DNA of 64,000 nucleotides from Leisingera methylohalidivorans DSM 14336 (GTDB lineage Bacteria > Pseudomonadota > Alphaproteobacteria > Rhodobacterales > Rhodobacteraceae): assembly GCF_000511355.1 (NCBI RefSeq), contig NC_023136.1:162267-226266 (forward strand), read 5' to 3'. Made by a program: the position numbers and the translations under genes. This document shows positions 50,794 through 59,565 of this stretch, one piece after another. The first letter of the stretch is position 1, and each line of letters starts with the position of its first letter. The notes beneath the pieces are model-generated. The model searched no databases, was not told the DNA's origin, and saw only the letters and a program-made list of their open reading frames with translations.

Positions 50794-51624
50794 TCAGCGC
50801 AGCGGGGCTAGCGGCATGTGCCGGTTCACGTCCTTGTACAGAAGATAGCGGAATTTGCCCGGCCCCCCCGCATAACAGGCTTGCGGGCAGAAGGCGCGCA
50901 GCCACATGTAATCGCCAGCCTCGACTTCGACCCAGTCCTGGTTCAGTCGGTAAACCGCCTTGCCCTCCAGAACGTAAAGCCCGTGTTCCATCACATGGGT
51001 CTCGGCAAACGGGATCACCGCACCGGGCTCGAAAGTCACGATCGTCACATGCATGTCGTGGCGCAGATCGTTCGGATCGACAAACCGCGTCGTCGCCCAT
51101 TTGCCTTCGGTCTCCGGCATCGGAGTGGGATCGACATGGTTTTCATTGGTGACAAAGGCTTCGGGCGCGTCCAGCCCCGCAACGGCCTGATACGCCTTGC
51201 GGATCCAGTGGAAACGCACTGGTGCGTCCCCGTTGTTGCGCAGTGACCAGCTGGCGTGCGGCGGCAGAAAGGCATAGCCGCCTTCCTCCATTTCATGTGC
51301 CGCGCCATCAATGGCCAGGGTCATCGAGCCCTTCACGACGAACAGAACCGCTTCCACGCCGGGCTCTGTTTCCGGCCGGTCGCTGCCGCCGCCTGGCTGA
51401 ACCTCGGCGATGTATTGCGAGAATGTCTCGGCAAATCCCGACAGTGGCCGCGACAGCACCCAGAACCGAGCCTTGTCCCAGAAGGGCAGCAGACTTGTCA
51501 CGATGTCGCTCATCGTGCCTTTGGGGATCACCGCATAAGCCTCGGTGAACATGGCGCGGTCGGTCAGCAGCTGGGTCTGCGGCGGCAACCCGCCTTCTGG
51601 GGCGTAATAGGATCGTTTGGTCAT
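50794..51624 (-). CDS. allE: (S)-Ureidoglycine aminohydrolase
   Basis: A 276-residue bicupin. ATG 51624 (MTKRSYYAPEGGLPPQTQLL) is chosen; the longer frame to 51807 is not conserved. Cupin 1 has VEAVLFVVKGSMTLAIDGAA and FLPPHASWSLRN. Cupin 2 has VPFAETHVMEHGLYVLEGKA-like metal ligands (His, His, Glu) and YMWLRAFCPQACYAGG. It releases ammonia from ureidoglycine to give ureidoglycolate for AllA. Allantoate amidohydrolase (AllC), needed just before it, is not in this window. Confidence 0.92.
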   Translation of the reverse strand: MTKRSYYAPEGGLPPQTQLLTDRAMFTEAYAVIPKGTMSDIVTSLLPFWDKARFWVLSRPLSGFAETFSQYIAEVQPGGGSDRPETEPGVEAVLFVVKGSMTLAIDGAAHEMEEGGYAFLPPHASWSLRNNGDAPVRFHWIRKAYQAVAGLDAPEAFVTNENHVDPTPMPETEGKWATTRFVDPNDLRHDMHVTIVTFEPGAVIPFAETHVMEHGLYVLEGKAVYRLNQDWVEVEAGDYMWLRAFCPQACYAGGPGKFRYLLYKDVNRHMPLAPLR

Positions 51625-51746
51625 CGGCTGCCTTTCCTGCTGAACTGCTGCCCCATTGATAGCCGCCCCGCGGCCGCAACCGAACTTATTTCCGTAGCAA
51701 GAATACCTGAAGGATTGTTTTGGTATTTTTGAAGACGCGGACCGCC

Positions 51747-52832
51747 TTACCCGCCAGCGCCGATATCCTCCGGCGCGATGGAGACAGTTTTGACCACGGT
51801 AAAACACTCTGCCCCTGCCTCCAGCTCCAGGGCTTGCGCCGACCGCCGTGTCACCCGCGCCAGGACCCGGCCTGCGGGCGTCTGCAATGACACCATTGCG
51901 CCAGGGCCGCTGCCGGTGCGGACATGCTCAACCGTGCCCGGCAGAATATTGAGCGCCGACAGGCCCTCGGGCCGGTGCCGCGACAGGATCACGTCATGCG
52001 CCAAGATCCGCACCCGCACCGGGCTGCCAATCGACTTAGCGATTTGCGGCAGGAACAGCGGCACGCCGCCGGCGTTGAGTTCTGTCAGACCGTCGGCATG
52101 GTGGCGTGCCACCTGCGCCTCCAGCAGCGCGCCAGCGGCACGCACCCCGGCTGGCAGGACCGCAGAGTCGCTCAGAACCTCAGCAGCACTGCCCTGCCGC
52201 TGCACTTGGCCGTCCTGAAGCACTACAACCGTTGTCGCCAGCCGGGCCACCTCGGCGGCCGAGTGGCAGACATAAAGTACCGGAATACCGACTTCGTCCC
52301 GCAACCGCTCGAAATAGGGCAGGATCTCAGCTTTGCGCGCCTCATCCAGTGCCGACAAAGGTTCATCCGCAAGTATCATCCGCGGCGCCGCCAGCAGCGC
52401 CCGGCCGATCGCCACCCGCTGCTTTTCCCCCCCGGACAGCAGCCCCGGCCGGCGCTGCAGCAAGGGGCCGATCCCCAGCAGCTCCACCACCCGGTCTAGG
52501 CTTTCCCGTTTGGCGCCACGCGGCGCAAACCATTGCCCGAACAGCAGGTTTTGCCGCACGGTCAGATGGGGAAACAGCCGCCCCTCCTGAAAGATATAGC
52601 CCATCCGGCGTTTGTTCGGCGGCAGCCACTTGCGTTGGCCTGTGTCAAACAGCACCTCGCCGCCAAGCGTCACCCGTCCCTGATCCGGCTGCAACAAGCC
52701 CGCTACAGCCTGGATCACTGTGGTCTTACCCGTTCCGGATCTGCCAAACAGCACGGTTACACCTGACGGGGCTTCGAATTGAACATTCAAGCCTAGATCC
52801 GGCAGCCTGTGTTGCAATGAAACCGACAGCAT
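51747..52832 (-). CDS. modC: Molybdate ABC transporter ATP-binding protein
   Basis: A 361-residue ATPase. Walker A is LFGRSGTGKTTVIQAVAG, the signature LLSGGEKQRVAIGRALLA, Walker B MILADEPLSALD. The C-terminal molybdate-binding (MOP-like) domain from about 290 has RILAHDVILSRHRPEGLSAL. It overlaps modB by one base. Confidence 0.94.
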   Translation of the reverse strand: MLSVSLQHRLPDLGLNVQFEAPSGVTVLFGRSGTGKTTVIQAVAGLLQPDQGRVTLGGEVLFDTGQRKWLPPNKRRMGYIFQEGRLFPHLTVRQNLLFGQWFAPRGAKRESLDRVVELLGIGPLLQRRPGLLSGGEKQRVAIGRALLAAPRMILADEPLSALDEARKAEILPYFERLRDEVGIPVLYVCHSAAEVARLATTVVVLQDGQVQRQGSAAEVLSDSAVLPAGVRAAGALLEAQVARHHADGLTELNAGGVPLFLPQIAKSIGSPVRVRILAHDVILSRHRPEGLSALNILPGTVEHVRTGSGPGAMVSLQTPAGRVLARVTRRSAQALELEAGAECFTVVKTVSIAPEDIGAGG

Positions 52833-53536
52833 CAGCGCCCTCCTGACCTGTCGGCTGCCTTGCGGGCCAGGTATTCCGATATCAGAAGAGCCATCAGTGC
52901 AATGGCAATCGACACCAGCGTCAGCCGCAGTGCTGCGGTCTCACCGCCGGGCACTTGCAGAAAAGTATAAATCGCTGACGGCAGCGTCTGTGTCTGCCCC
53001 GGAATGCTGGAGACGAATGTAATCGTCGCCCCGAACTCTCCCATTGCCTTGGCAAACCCCAGCACTGTACCGGCAATCAGACCTGGCAGGATCATCGGCA
53101 GTGTGACGGTGGCAAAGCACAACGCCCGTGAAGCACCCAGCGTGGCAGCGGCCTGTTCAAGCTTGGGATCCACTGCCTCAACCGACAGGCGGATCGCCCG
53201 CACCATCAACGGAAAGGCCATAATACCCGCGGCCAGCGCTGCTCCGGTCCAGCGGAAAGCAAAGACGATACCGATCTGCTGCAGCGCACCGCCGACTGGC
53301 CCTTTGGTGCCAAACACCATCAGCAGCAAATAGCCGGTCACAACCGGCGGCAGGATCAGCGGCAGATGCACCAGGCTGTTCAGAAGCTGCTTGCCAGGAA
53401 ATTTCCAGCGTGCCAGCGCATAGGCCACAAAGACCGCCAGCGGCAGCGCGGCCAGCGTTGCCCAGAGCGATACCCGCAGTGACAGCATCACTGCCTGCCA
53501 TTCCTCGGGTCCAAGCCATGCCGCAGCGGCGCTCAC
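52832..53536 (-). CDS. modB: Molybdate ABC transporter permease
   Basis: A 234-residue inner-membrane permease with five to six spans. It has ALPLAVFVAYALARWKFPGK and PPVVTGYLLLMVFG, with the coupling loop EQAAATLGASRALCFATVTLPMILPGL. ModB passes molybdate from ModA to the cytoplasm. It overlaps modA by 4 bases. Confidence 0.94.
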   Translation of the reverse strand: MSAAAAWLGPEEWQAVMLSLRVSLWATLAALPLAVFVAYALARWKFPGKQLLNSLVHLPLILPPVVTGYLLLMVFGTKGPVGGALQQIGIVFAFRWTGAALAAGIMAFPLMVRAIRLSVEAVDPKLEQAAATLGASRALCFATVTLPMILPGLIAGTVLGFAKAMGEFGATITFVSSIPGQTQTLPSAIYTFLQVPGGETAALRLTLVSIAIALMALLISEYLARKAADRSGGR

Positions 53537-54339
53537 TGATCAGCCGCTCCGAATCCGTGGCGCAGAAAGATGCCGCGGCCTGCCGGGCTGCGCAAGTAGT
53601 TGAGAAACGCCCCGGCCTCAGCTGCATTGCCGCCTGAGATCACCGCAGCCGGGTAGAGGACCGGGGGATGGCTGCCCTCCGGGAAAGACGCGACCACTGT
53701 GACATTGCTGCCTGCCCCCGCATCGGTGGCATAGACCACACCCAATGGCGCCTCGCCCGATGCCACCAGCGCCAGGGCAGCGCGCACATTGGCGGCCTGC
53801 GCCACTTTGGACGCAACGGAGGGCCATAGCCCCAATGCGGTCAGTGCGGCTTTGCCGTAGATCCCGGCCGGCACCGCATCGACCAGCGCCATCGCCAGCC
53901 GACCTTCGCCCAGCAGTGCGCCCAGGTCAACAGTCTCCAGGTCCAGCGGCGCGGCATCTGCTCCATGTGCGATGAGAACCAGCCGGTTTGTCAGCAAATC
54001 CAGCCTCGAGGCAGGAGCAATCAGCCCGTCCTGCTGCAACACATCCATCCAGCCGGGATTGGCCGAGATGAAGACATCCGCAGGGGCGCCAAGCTGAATC
54101 TGCCGTGCCAGCGCCGAAGAGCCTGCGTAAGACAAAATGGCGGCCTGTCCGGTTTCAGCCATGTAGCCGGCGGCGGCCTCATCCAGCGCTGTTTTAGTGC
54201 TGGCTGCAGCGAAGACCGTAATCTGTGCCTGCGCCATGGCCGCCAAGCCCAAAAACAAGGCAACAGAAGTCAAAAGGCCCCGCCAGGCTCGGGGCGGAAC
54301 CAGGAATGCCAAAACTGCAGCCTGGATATTTGTCATCAC
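53533..54339 (-). CDS. modA: Molybdate-binding periplasmic protein
   Basis: A 268-residue exported binding protein. The signal peptide ends at about residue 39 (AAMAQAQ). The mature chain has ITVFAAASTKTALDEAAAGY, LSYAGSSALARQIQLGAPAD and FISANPGWMDVLQQDGL, typical ModA oxyanion-binding segments. First gene of modABC. The cluster sits beside purine genes whose key enzyme, XdhB, needs Mo. Confidence 0.94.
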   Translation of the reverse strand: MMTNIQAAVLAFLVPPRAWRGLLTSVALFLGLAAMAQAQITVFAAASTKTALDEAAAGYMAETGQAAILSYAGSSALARQIQLGAPADVFISANPGWMDVLQQDGLIAPASRLDLLTNRLVLIAHGADAAPLDLETVDLGALLGEGRLAMALVDAVPAGIYGKAALTALGLWPSVASKVAQAANVRAALALVASGEAPLGVVYATDAGAGSNVTVVASFPEGSHPPVLYPAAVISGGNAAEAGAFLNYLRSPAGRGIFLRHGFGAADQ

Positions 54340-54419
54340 TTCTAGGAACTACCTCTGCGGGCAGGCACGGGCAAACAAAAATTTCGGCTGCCCGAACTGG
54401 CCTTTGCCGGCGTTCCAAA

Positions 54420-54983
54420 TCAGAAGAGGTCGACCACGCCTGCACTTCCGCCAGCCTGAGCAGGAGCCGGAATGGGCCGCGCCGCCGCGCGCTGCTCCAG
54501 TTCGCCGAGCTTGCGGTCGTCTTGTACATGGGTTTGCTGAGCTGCGCCGGAACACGCATGGAACCGCACCCGGCGGGCCGAGGTGCCGCCAACGCTGGAG
54601 GAAATGCAGGGAATGCCTTCATCTCGCAGGAATTGCTGTACAAAATTGGCATTGGCTGCGCCGATGTCCGACAGGTTTGCGGACATTTTGGCGCCGCCGA
54701 ACACCTTGACTTTCAGGTTGGACCGGATTGCCCCCTTCTTCAGAACACCGTTGATCAGAAGTTCCATCGCATGGATTCCATACCGGGCATTGGCAGCGCC
54801 GCCCTGGCGGGCGTTGGCCAGCAGAAAATGATTCATTCCGCCCACACCATTTTCCGGATCATAAATGCAGGCTGCAATACATGAACCGAGCACCGTTGAA
54901 AAAACGGTCTTCGGATCAGTGGCCACCCGGTATTCCCCTTGCAGAACTGTTACAGACTTTGAATTGGCGAAAACAGTGGTCAA
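54420..54983 (-). CDS. cheD: Chemoreceptor glutamine deamidase CheD
   Basis: A 187-residue protein. The catalytic Cys is in TVLGSCIAACIYD and the His in NHFLLAN, with VKVFGGAKMSANLSDIGAAN following. It deamidates Gln residues of chemoreceptors. The C-terminal 35 residues form a polar/Ala-rich extension not needed for the fold. It lies 26 bases downstream of cheB. Confidence 0.93.
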   Translation of the reverse strand: MTTVFANSKSVTVLQGEYRVATDPKTVFSTVLGSCIAACIYDPENGVGGMNHFLLANARQGGAANARYGIHAMELLINGVLKKGAIRSNLKVKVFGGAKMSANLSDIGAANANFVQQFLRDEGIPCISSSVGGTSARRVRFHACSGAAQQTHVQDDRKLGELEQRAAARPIPAPAQAGGSAGVVDLF

Positions 54984-55009
54984 TGTTTTGGGTCCTTCCT
55001 GTGTTACGT

Positions 55010-56026
55010 TCAGGCCTTGCTGGCTTGTAACAGTGTGCTGGCCATCCGTGGCAGGGGTACCTGCTGCTGTGCGGCGCCGATATCCCAGGCCACCCTGGGC
55101 ATCCCGTAGACAACCGAGGACTTTTCGTCCTGGGCAAAGGTTTTCGCCCCGGCCTTGCGCAGCTCCAGAAGCCCCTGGGCGCCGTCGTGGCCCATACCGG
55201 TCAGGATCGTGGCTACAACATCCTTTCCATAAGGCACGGCAGAGGTGAACAGAGCGTCTACAGACGGAGTATGGCCGGAAATATCAGGTCCGTCCTTCAT
55301 CCGCAGGCGCAGCGGCTTGCGGCTGCTCAGCCCCATGTGGCGGCGCTGACCTGCAGCAACATAGACATGGCCCGGCTCCAAGGCTGTTCCGTCTTCGGCG
55401 GCACGCACCCGCGCCGGGCACAGCCGGTCAAGAAGCGACACCAGACCGGATCCGAAGTTCCTGCCGGTATGCTGAACAATCAGCGTCGGCGGGCAGTCAA
55501 AGGGGAAGCCGACCAGAATGCTGCGCAACGCTTCGACACCACCGGTAGAAGACCCGATCAGGATCAGCTTCTTGCTGGCAGCGGCTGCGGCAGAAGGCCG
55601 GGCGCCGGCGATGCCCGGGGCCGCACGGGCGCTGCGCCGCGGCGCATTGATCATCATGTCGAAATACTGGGCAAACTGGCTGGGATGATCCGCTTTCGTC
55701 AGCTCGAAAATGCCCGCCCCGACATCCAGCAGCGGCGAGGACTTTCTGGCCGGCGTCGCGGCCTGAGAGTCCATGACGGCCACCCAACGGGTGTCCATGG
55801 CAGAAAACAGCGCCATCATCATTTCAAACTCAGGCAGTTTGGAAAATCCGTCTTCCACAAAGGCAAAAGCCGGCTGCGCGGCCTCTGCTTGATTGTAGGC
55901 CATCATCAGATTGTTGGCCAATAGGACCTTCATGCCGGGGTAGGCGGTTTCCATGTAGCTTTGCAAATTGCGGGCAAAGCTGCGGTCAGTGGTAATGATC
56001 AATATATTTCGCGAAGGCAATGGCAT
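55010..56026 (-). CDS. cheB: CheB methylesterase with degenerate receiver domain
   Basis: A 338-residue protein. The C-terminal methylesterase domain is complete: IGSSTGGVEALRSIL (Ser), VQHTGRNFGSGL (His) and ILTGMGHDGAQGLLELR (Asp). The N-terminal 125 residues have the length of a receiver, but IITTDRSFARNL replaces the usual acidic pair (one Asp lost), and FAFVEDGFSKLPEF stands where the phospho-acceptor Asp and MPxMDG motif should be. Phosphorylation control by CheA is therefore doubtful. Confidence 0.88.
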   Translation of the reverse strand: MPLPSRNILIITTDRSFARNLQSYMETAYPGMKVLLANNLMMAYNQAEAAQPAFAFVEDGFSKLPEFEMMMALFSAMDTRWVAVMDSQAATPARKSSPLLDVGAGIFELTKADHPSQFAQYFDMMINAPRRSARAAPGIAGARPSAAAAASKKLILIGSSTGGVEALRSILVGFPFDCPPTLIVQHTGRNFGSGLVSLLDRLCPARVRAAEDGTALEPGHVYVAAGQRRHMGLSSRKPLRLRMKDGPDISGHTPSVDALFTSAVPYGKDVVATILTGMGHDGAQGLLELRKAGAKTFAQDEKSSVVYGMPRVAWDIGAAQQQVPLPRMASTLLQASKA

Positions 56027-56119
56027 CCCCAGTCAAATTGCAATGCCCTCAGAATTGCAGGCACAGGTCGACATGTGTGAGGGCGCCGCAACCAGGGCCG
56101 CGGCGCCTTCGGTGAGTGT

Positions 56120-58492
56120 TTAGAAGTCCTGCCAGAGATCGCGCGCAGCATTGCCGTTGGCGGCCGCCGCGGCTGGCACCGGGCTGGCCTCGATCTCCCA
56201 CTTTGCCTCACCGTGTGCCGAGGGCGCAGGTTTGGCCGCCGGAGCGGTCGCCGCCGAGACGGCGGTACGGGCTGCAGCGGGGGCTGCGCCGCCGTCAGCC
56301 ACCCGGAATTGGGCAACCAGTTCAGTCAGCTTGCCAGCATCAGTGTTCAGCATATGACCAGCGGCGGTTGCTTCTTCCACCATCGCCGCATTCTGCTGCG
56401 TCACCTGATCCAGCTGGGTGACCCCGGTATTGATCTCATGCAAGCCTGTCGACTGTTCAGCCGCGCCTTCGGCAATGCCGGATACCAGTTGCGAGATATG
56501 GGTGACCTGCTCGACGATGCTTTGCAACGCCTCGCCGGCCTTGCCGACCAGATCAACGCCGCGCTCGACTTGTTTGGTGCTGTCGCCGATCAGCGTCTTG
56601 ATCTCCATCGCTGCATCCGAAGACCGCTGCGCCAGAGCGCGCACTTCCGAGGCAACCACGGCAAATCCCTTGCCTGCTTCACCCGCCCGCGCAGCCTCGA
56701 CGCCGGCGTTCAGCGCCAGGAGGTTGGTCTGGAAAGCAATGTCGTCAATCACCGAAATAATTTGCGAAATATGGTTCGAGGACTGCTCGATCTCGGTCAT
56801 CGCGGAAACGGCGCTTTGCACAACTTCCCGGTTGTTCTCCGCTTCGGTCCGGGCCTTGGCCATTGTGGTTTCAACGCTGCGGGCGCCTTCGGCAGCGGAT
56901 TTCACAGACGCAGTCAGTTCATCCAATGCCGCAGCCGTCTCTTCTAGCGTGGCCGCCTGGCTTTCGGTGCGGTGAGACAGGTCGTCCGACGCCTGACTGA
57001 TCTCAGCGGCGCCATTGCGGATGCTCCCAGAGGCTTCAATCACCTGCCGGACCGTGGAGCTGAGGTTGCTGACCGTGCTGTTGTAGTTTTCCCGCAACTG
57101 CTCGTATTCCTGCGGAAACGCGTCCTTGATCGCCTGGGAGAAATCGCCTTCTGCCAACTGCATCAGCCCGGCGCTTAGGCTTTCGACAACTTCTTGCTGC
57201 TGCCGCTGCATTTCCGCGCGTTCCTCTTCTGCGGCACGGGCCAGTTTCAGGTCGTCCTGCATCGAAACAAGGGTCTTTCCGATCTTTCCGATTTCATCGC
57301 CCCGGTTCGCCTCTTCGATATCGGTATCGAGTTCACCGGACGACACGGCTTCCATATTGCTGCAGATCCGGTCGATCGGCCGCGTGATGGAGCGCGCGAA
57401 AAGCCAGCCGCAGAAGGACATGACAGCCGCGCAGATCAACGAGGCGAGGAGCAGCATGTTGCGCTTCTTCACCGCCGGCGCCATCAGTTCGGCCCAGTCC
57501 TGTTCGGCGATGATTGCCCAATTTGCGAATTCCAGCGGCAGCAGCTCGGAATAGGCAAGCACGGTATGGCCGGTCAGCCCGGGGACACCTTTCTGGACGT
57601 GCGAGTCTCCGTCGAAGGCCGCTGTGATCTGGGGGGTCGAAGGCAGTTGCGACAGCACCTGATAGCCACCTTCGAACCGCGAAGTGGTCCGGGCTTTCAT
57701 GTCTGAGCCGGCAATATAGATCTGGGTGGTTTGCCCCATACCCTGGTCATTGTTGACAATGGCCCCCATCAGATCCACCGGAATCTGCACTGCAAGCACG
57801 CCGACCGTCAGATTAGCGTCGTTCACAACAGGTGCGGCAGCAAAGGCCGCTGCGGCACCGGCAGAGGGCGCATAGGGGTCCATATCAGCAAAGAACACCT
57901 CGCCGCGGCTGCCTTCCAGGGCAGAGCGGTACGCCTTAGCCAAGCCGGAGTCTTTATACGGGCCGCTCATCATGTTGGTTCCGAAATCACTTTCCTTGAA
58001 CACCGAATAAACGATGTCGCCGGCCAGGTTGATCAGGAAGGCATCATAGTAGCCCTTGCTTTCGATCAGGGTCTTATACGCCGGATGAAAGCTTTCGTGA
58101 TGCATGTGATAAGGCGAGTCACCCTTCGCACGCGCCAGCAGATGCTTCTGCCCGAGCGGATTCGGGTTATCGTCAATGTAGGCCTGACGCAGGATCTGCC
58201 CCGGATTTCCGTCCAGATCGTTCCAGGTCATCGTCAGCCATTCGATCGCGGTTGCAGTCGACGGCACTGCCGCCAGTGTCTGCACATCCGCATGAATTCC
58301 GTCCAACAGTGTCTGTACCGCAAACTTCCGGTCCGCCACCATAGAGCGGAACTGGTCTTCGGCATTTTTCTCTGCACTGTTCTGGAAGCTGACCGTGCTG
58401 ATCGTGACGAGAATCGCCGTCACGAGCACACAGAACCCAACAATAAACAGCGGCAACTTATATGCCAGCTTGAGCGATTTTAGCGCTTTCAT
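56120..58492 (-). CDS. Methyl-accepting chemotaxis protein
   Basis: A 790-residue receptor. TM1 is about 12-35 and a large periplasmic sensor of dCache type runs to about 345 ([31 protein letters not shown]). TM2 is about 348-370, then HAMP ([20 protein letters not shown]). The signalling domain has the hairpin tip [40 protein letters not shown]. The Ala/Pro-rich tail ends DLWQDF, resembling the WxxF pentapeptide that tethers CheR and CheB. The ligand is unknown. It is upstream of cheB and cheD and divergent from the STAS-cheA operon. Confidence 0.93.
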   Translation of the reverse strand: MKALKSLKLAYKLPLFIVGFCVLVTAILVTISTVSFQNSAEKNAEDQFRSMVADRKFAVQTLLDGIHADVQTLAAVPSTATAIEWLTMTWNDLDGNPGQILRQAYIDDNPNPLGQKHLLARAKGDSPYHMHHESFHPAYKTLIESKGYYDAFLINLAGDIVYSVFKESDFGTNMMSGPYKDSGLAKAYRSALEGSRGEVFFADMDPYAPSAGAAAAFAAAPVVNDANLTVGVLAVQIPVDLMGAIVNNDQGMGQTTQIYIAGSDMKARTTSRFEGGYQVLSQLPSTPQITAAFDGDSHVQKGVPGLTGHTVLAYSELLPLEFANWAIIAEQDWAELMAPAVKKRNMLLLASLICAAVMSFCGWLFARSITRPIDRICSNMEAVSSGELDTDIEEANRGDEIGKIGKTLVSMQDDLKLARAAEEERAEMQRQQQEVVESLSAGLMQLAEGDFSQAIKDAFPQEYEQLRENYNSTVSNLSSTVRQVIEASGSIRNGAAEISQASDDLSHRTESQAATLEETAAALDELTASVKSAAEGARSVETTMAKARTEAENNREVVQSAVSAMTEIEQSSNHISQIISVIDDIAFQTNLLALNAGVEAARAGEAGKGFAVVASEVRALAQRSSDAAMEIKTLIGDSTKQVERGVDLVGKAGEALQSIVEQVTHISQLVSGIAEGAAEQSTGLHEINTGVTQLDQVTQQNAAMVEEATAAGHMLNTDAGKLTELVAQFRVADGGAAPAAARTAVSAATAPAAKPAPSAHGEAKWEIEASPVPAAAAANGNAARDLWQDF

Positions 58493-58905
58493 TCCGTCCT
58501 CCTAAGAGCATTGCGGTTTAGGCTCCCGCAAAACATGATGTTTCTTAGGATGCGCGGCATACGTTAATTTGCGGCTTACGGAGGGGGGCGATCCACCCCG
58601 CATCATTGCAAAAAATACTGAATTCTGCAGTGCTACAGCGCTACTCGGTAAAGGCTGAGTAAATATACACCCTCAGGTTGCAAATAGATCGAATCCGCTC
58701 TCTCACAGCAGCCGGCAGGTGTTTCTACAGCCCCTCCGGCACAGATAAAAATTGAGGGGATTTCCCCGGCTGAATGGCAGCCAATCTCCTTAAGAATCCC
58801 CCTCTACGCGGGCGAGCCGGCAATCAAATGTTAAGGCCCGCCGCATATCCATTCCATCATCGAACTCGAACTGATCGCCGACAACGGGGGTGCGAATCGC
58901 CGACA
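58493..58905. promoter_or_regulatory. Divergent promoter region between the MCP and the che operon
   Basis: About 410 bases without a supported gene; a frame opening at 58774 is only an upstream extension of the STAS gene. The middle (58600-58700) is AT-rich and probably holds both promoters. No clear sigma factor signature was found. Confidence 0.4.
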
Positions 58906-59193
58906 ATGACTACGGAAACGCAAAAACATATTTTGGATCTGCCCAATGCCTTCGCGGAACTGGATCCGCTGATCGCCTTTCTTCAAGGGGCACGTTCCAA
59001 AGCAGTCGAAATTGACTGCCGCGGCGTTGCCTTGATGCCCTCCCGCTGCCTGCAGCTTCTGCTCGGTGCAGAGCAGCAATGGCGGTCCGAGGGGGTAGGC
59101 TTCTCCGTCACCAACATAACCGAACCCTGCCGCAAGTCCCTGACGCTTCTGGGGCTGGAGCCCAACCGATTTGAAGACGAGGAAACAGCATGA
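58906..59193 (+). CDS. STAS-domain protein of the chemotaxis operon
   Basis: A 95-residue protein. ATG 58906 (MTTETQKHILDLPN) is chosen over 58774. It has a STAS-like fold: VEIDCRGVALMPSRCLQLLLGAEQ, WRSEGVGFSVTNITE and CRKSLTLLGLEPNRF. The typical phosphorylated Ser in the DxS position may be the Ser of MPSRC. It overlaps cheY by 4 bases and is the first gene of the operon. A small STAS partner at the head of a che operon is known in some alphaproteobacteria and Vibrio-type systems; the role is unclear. Confidence 0.8.
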   Translation: MTTETQKHILDLPNAFAELDPLIAFLQGARSKAVEIDCRGVALMPSRCLQLLLGAEQQWRSEGVGFSVTNITEPCRKSLTLLGLEPNRFEDEETA

Positions 59194-59564
59194 AGACCAA
59201 AGTTCTGGCAATCGACGATTCCCGCACCATCCGGAATCTTCTGGCCGCGACCCTGGAAGAGGCCGGTTTTGAATATCACTGCGCGGTCGATGGCCGCGAA
59301 GGCGTGGACATGTATCCCAACGTGGATCCGGACGTCGTGATTACCGACATCAACATGCCCAACCTCGACGGTTTCGGCGTGATCGAGGAGCTGCGCGGCA
59401 CCGGGATCAATTCCAAGGTGCCGATCCTGGTTCTGACCACCGAAAGCGCTCCTGAGCTGAAATCCCGCGCCCGCGGCGCCGGCGCCACCGGCTGGATCAC
59501 CAAGCCGTTTGACGATGCTTCGCTGATCTTCGCTCTCAAGCGTGTGACAGGAGCTGCAGCCTAA
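59190..59564 (+). CDS. cheY: Response regulator CheY
   Basis: A 124-residue single receiver. The acidic pair is in VLAIDDSRTIRN, the phospho-acceptor is Asp53 in ITDINMPNLDG, Thr is in LVLTTES and Lys in WITKPFD. It is phosphorylated by CheA. It is followed by cheA after one base. Confidence 0.92.
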   Translation: MKTKVLAIDDSRTIRNLLAATLEEAGFEYHCAVDGREGVDMYPNVDPDVVITDINMPNLDGFGVIEELRGTGINSKVPILVLTTESAPELKSRARGAGATGWITKPFDDASLIFALKRVTGAAA

Positions 59565-59565
59565 G

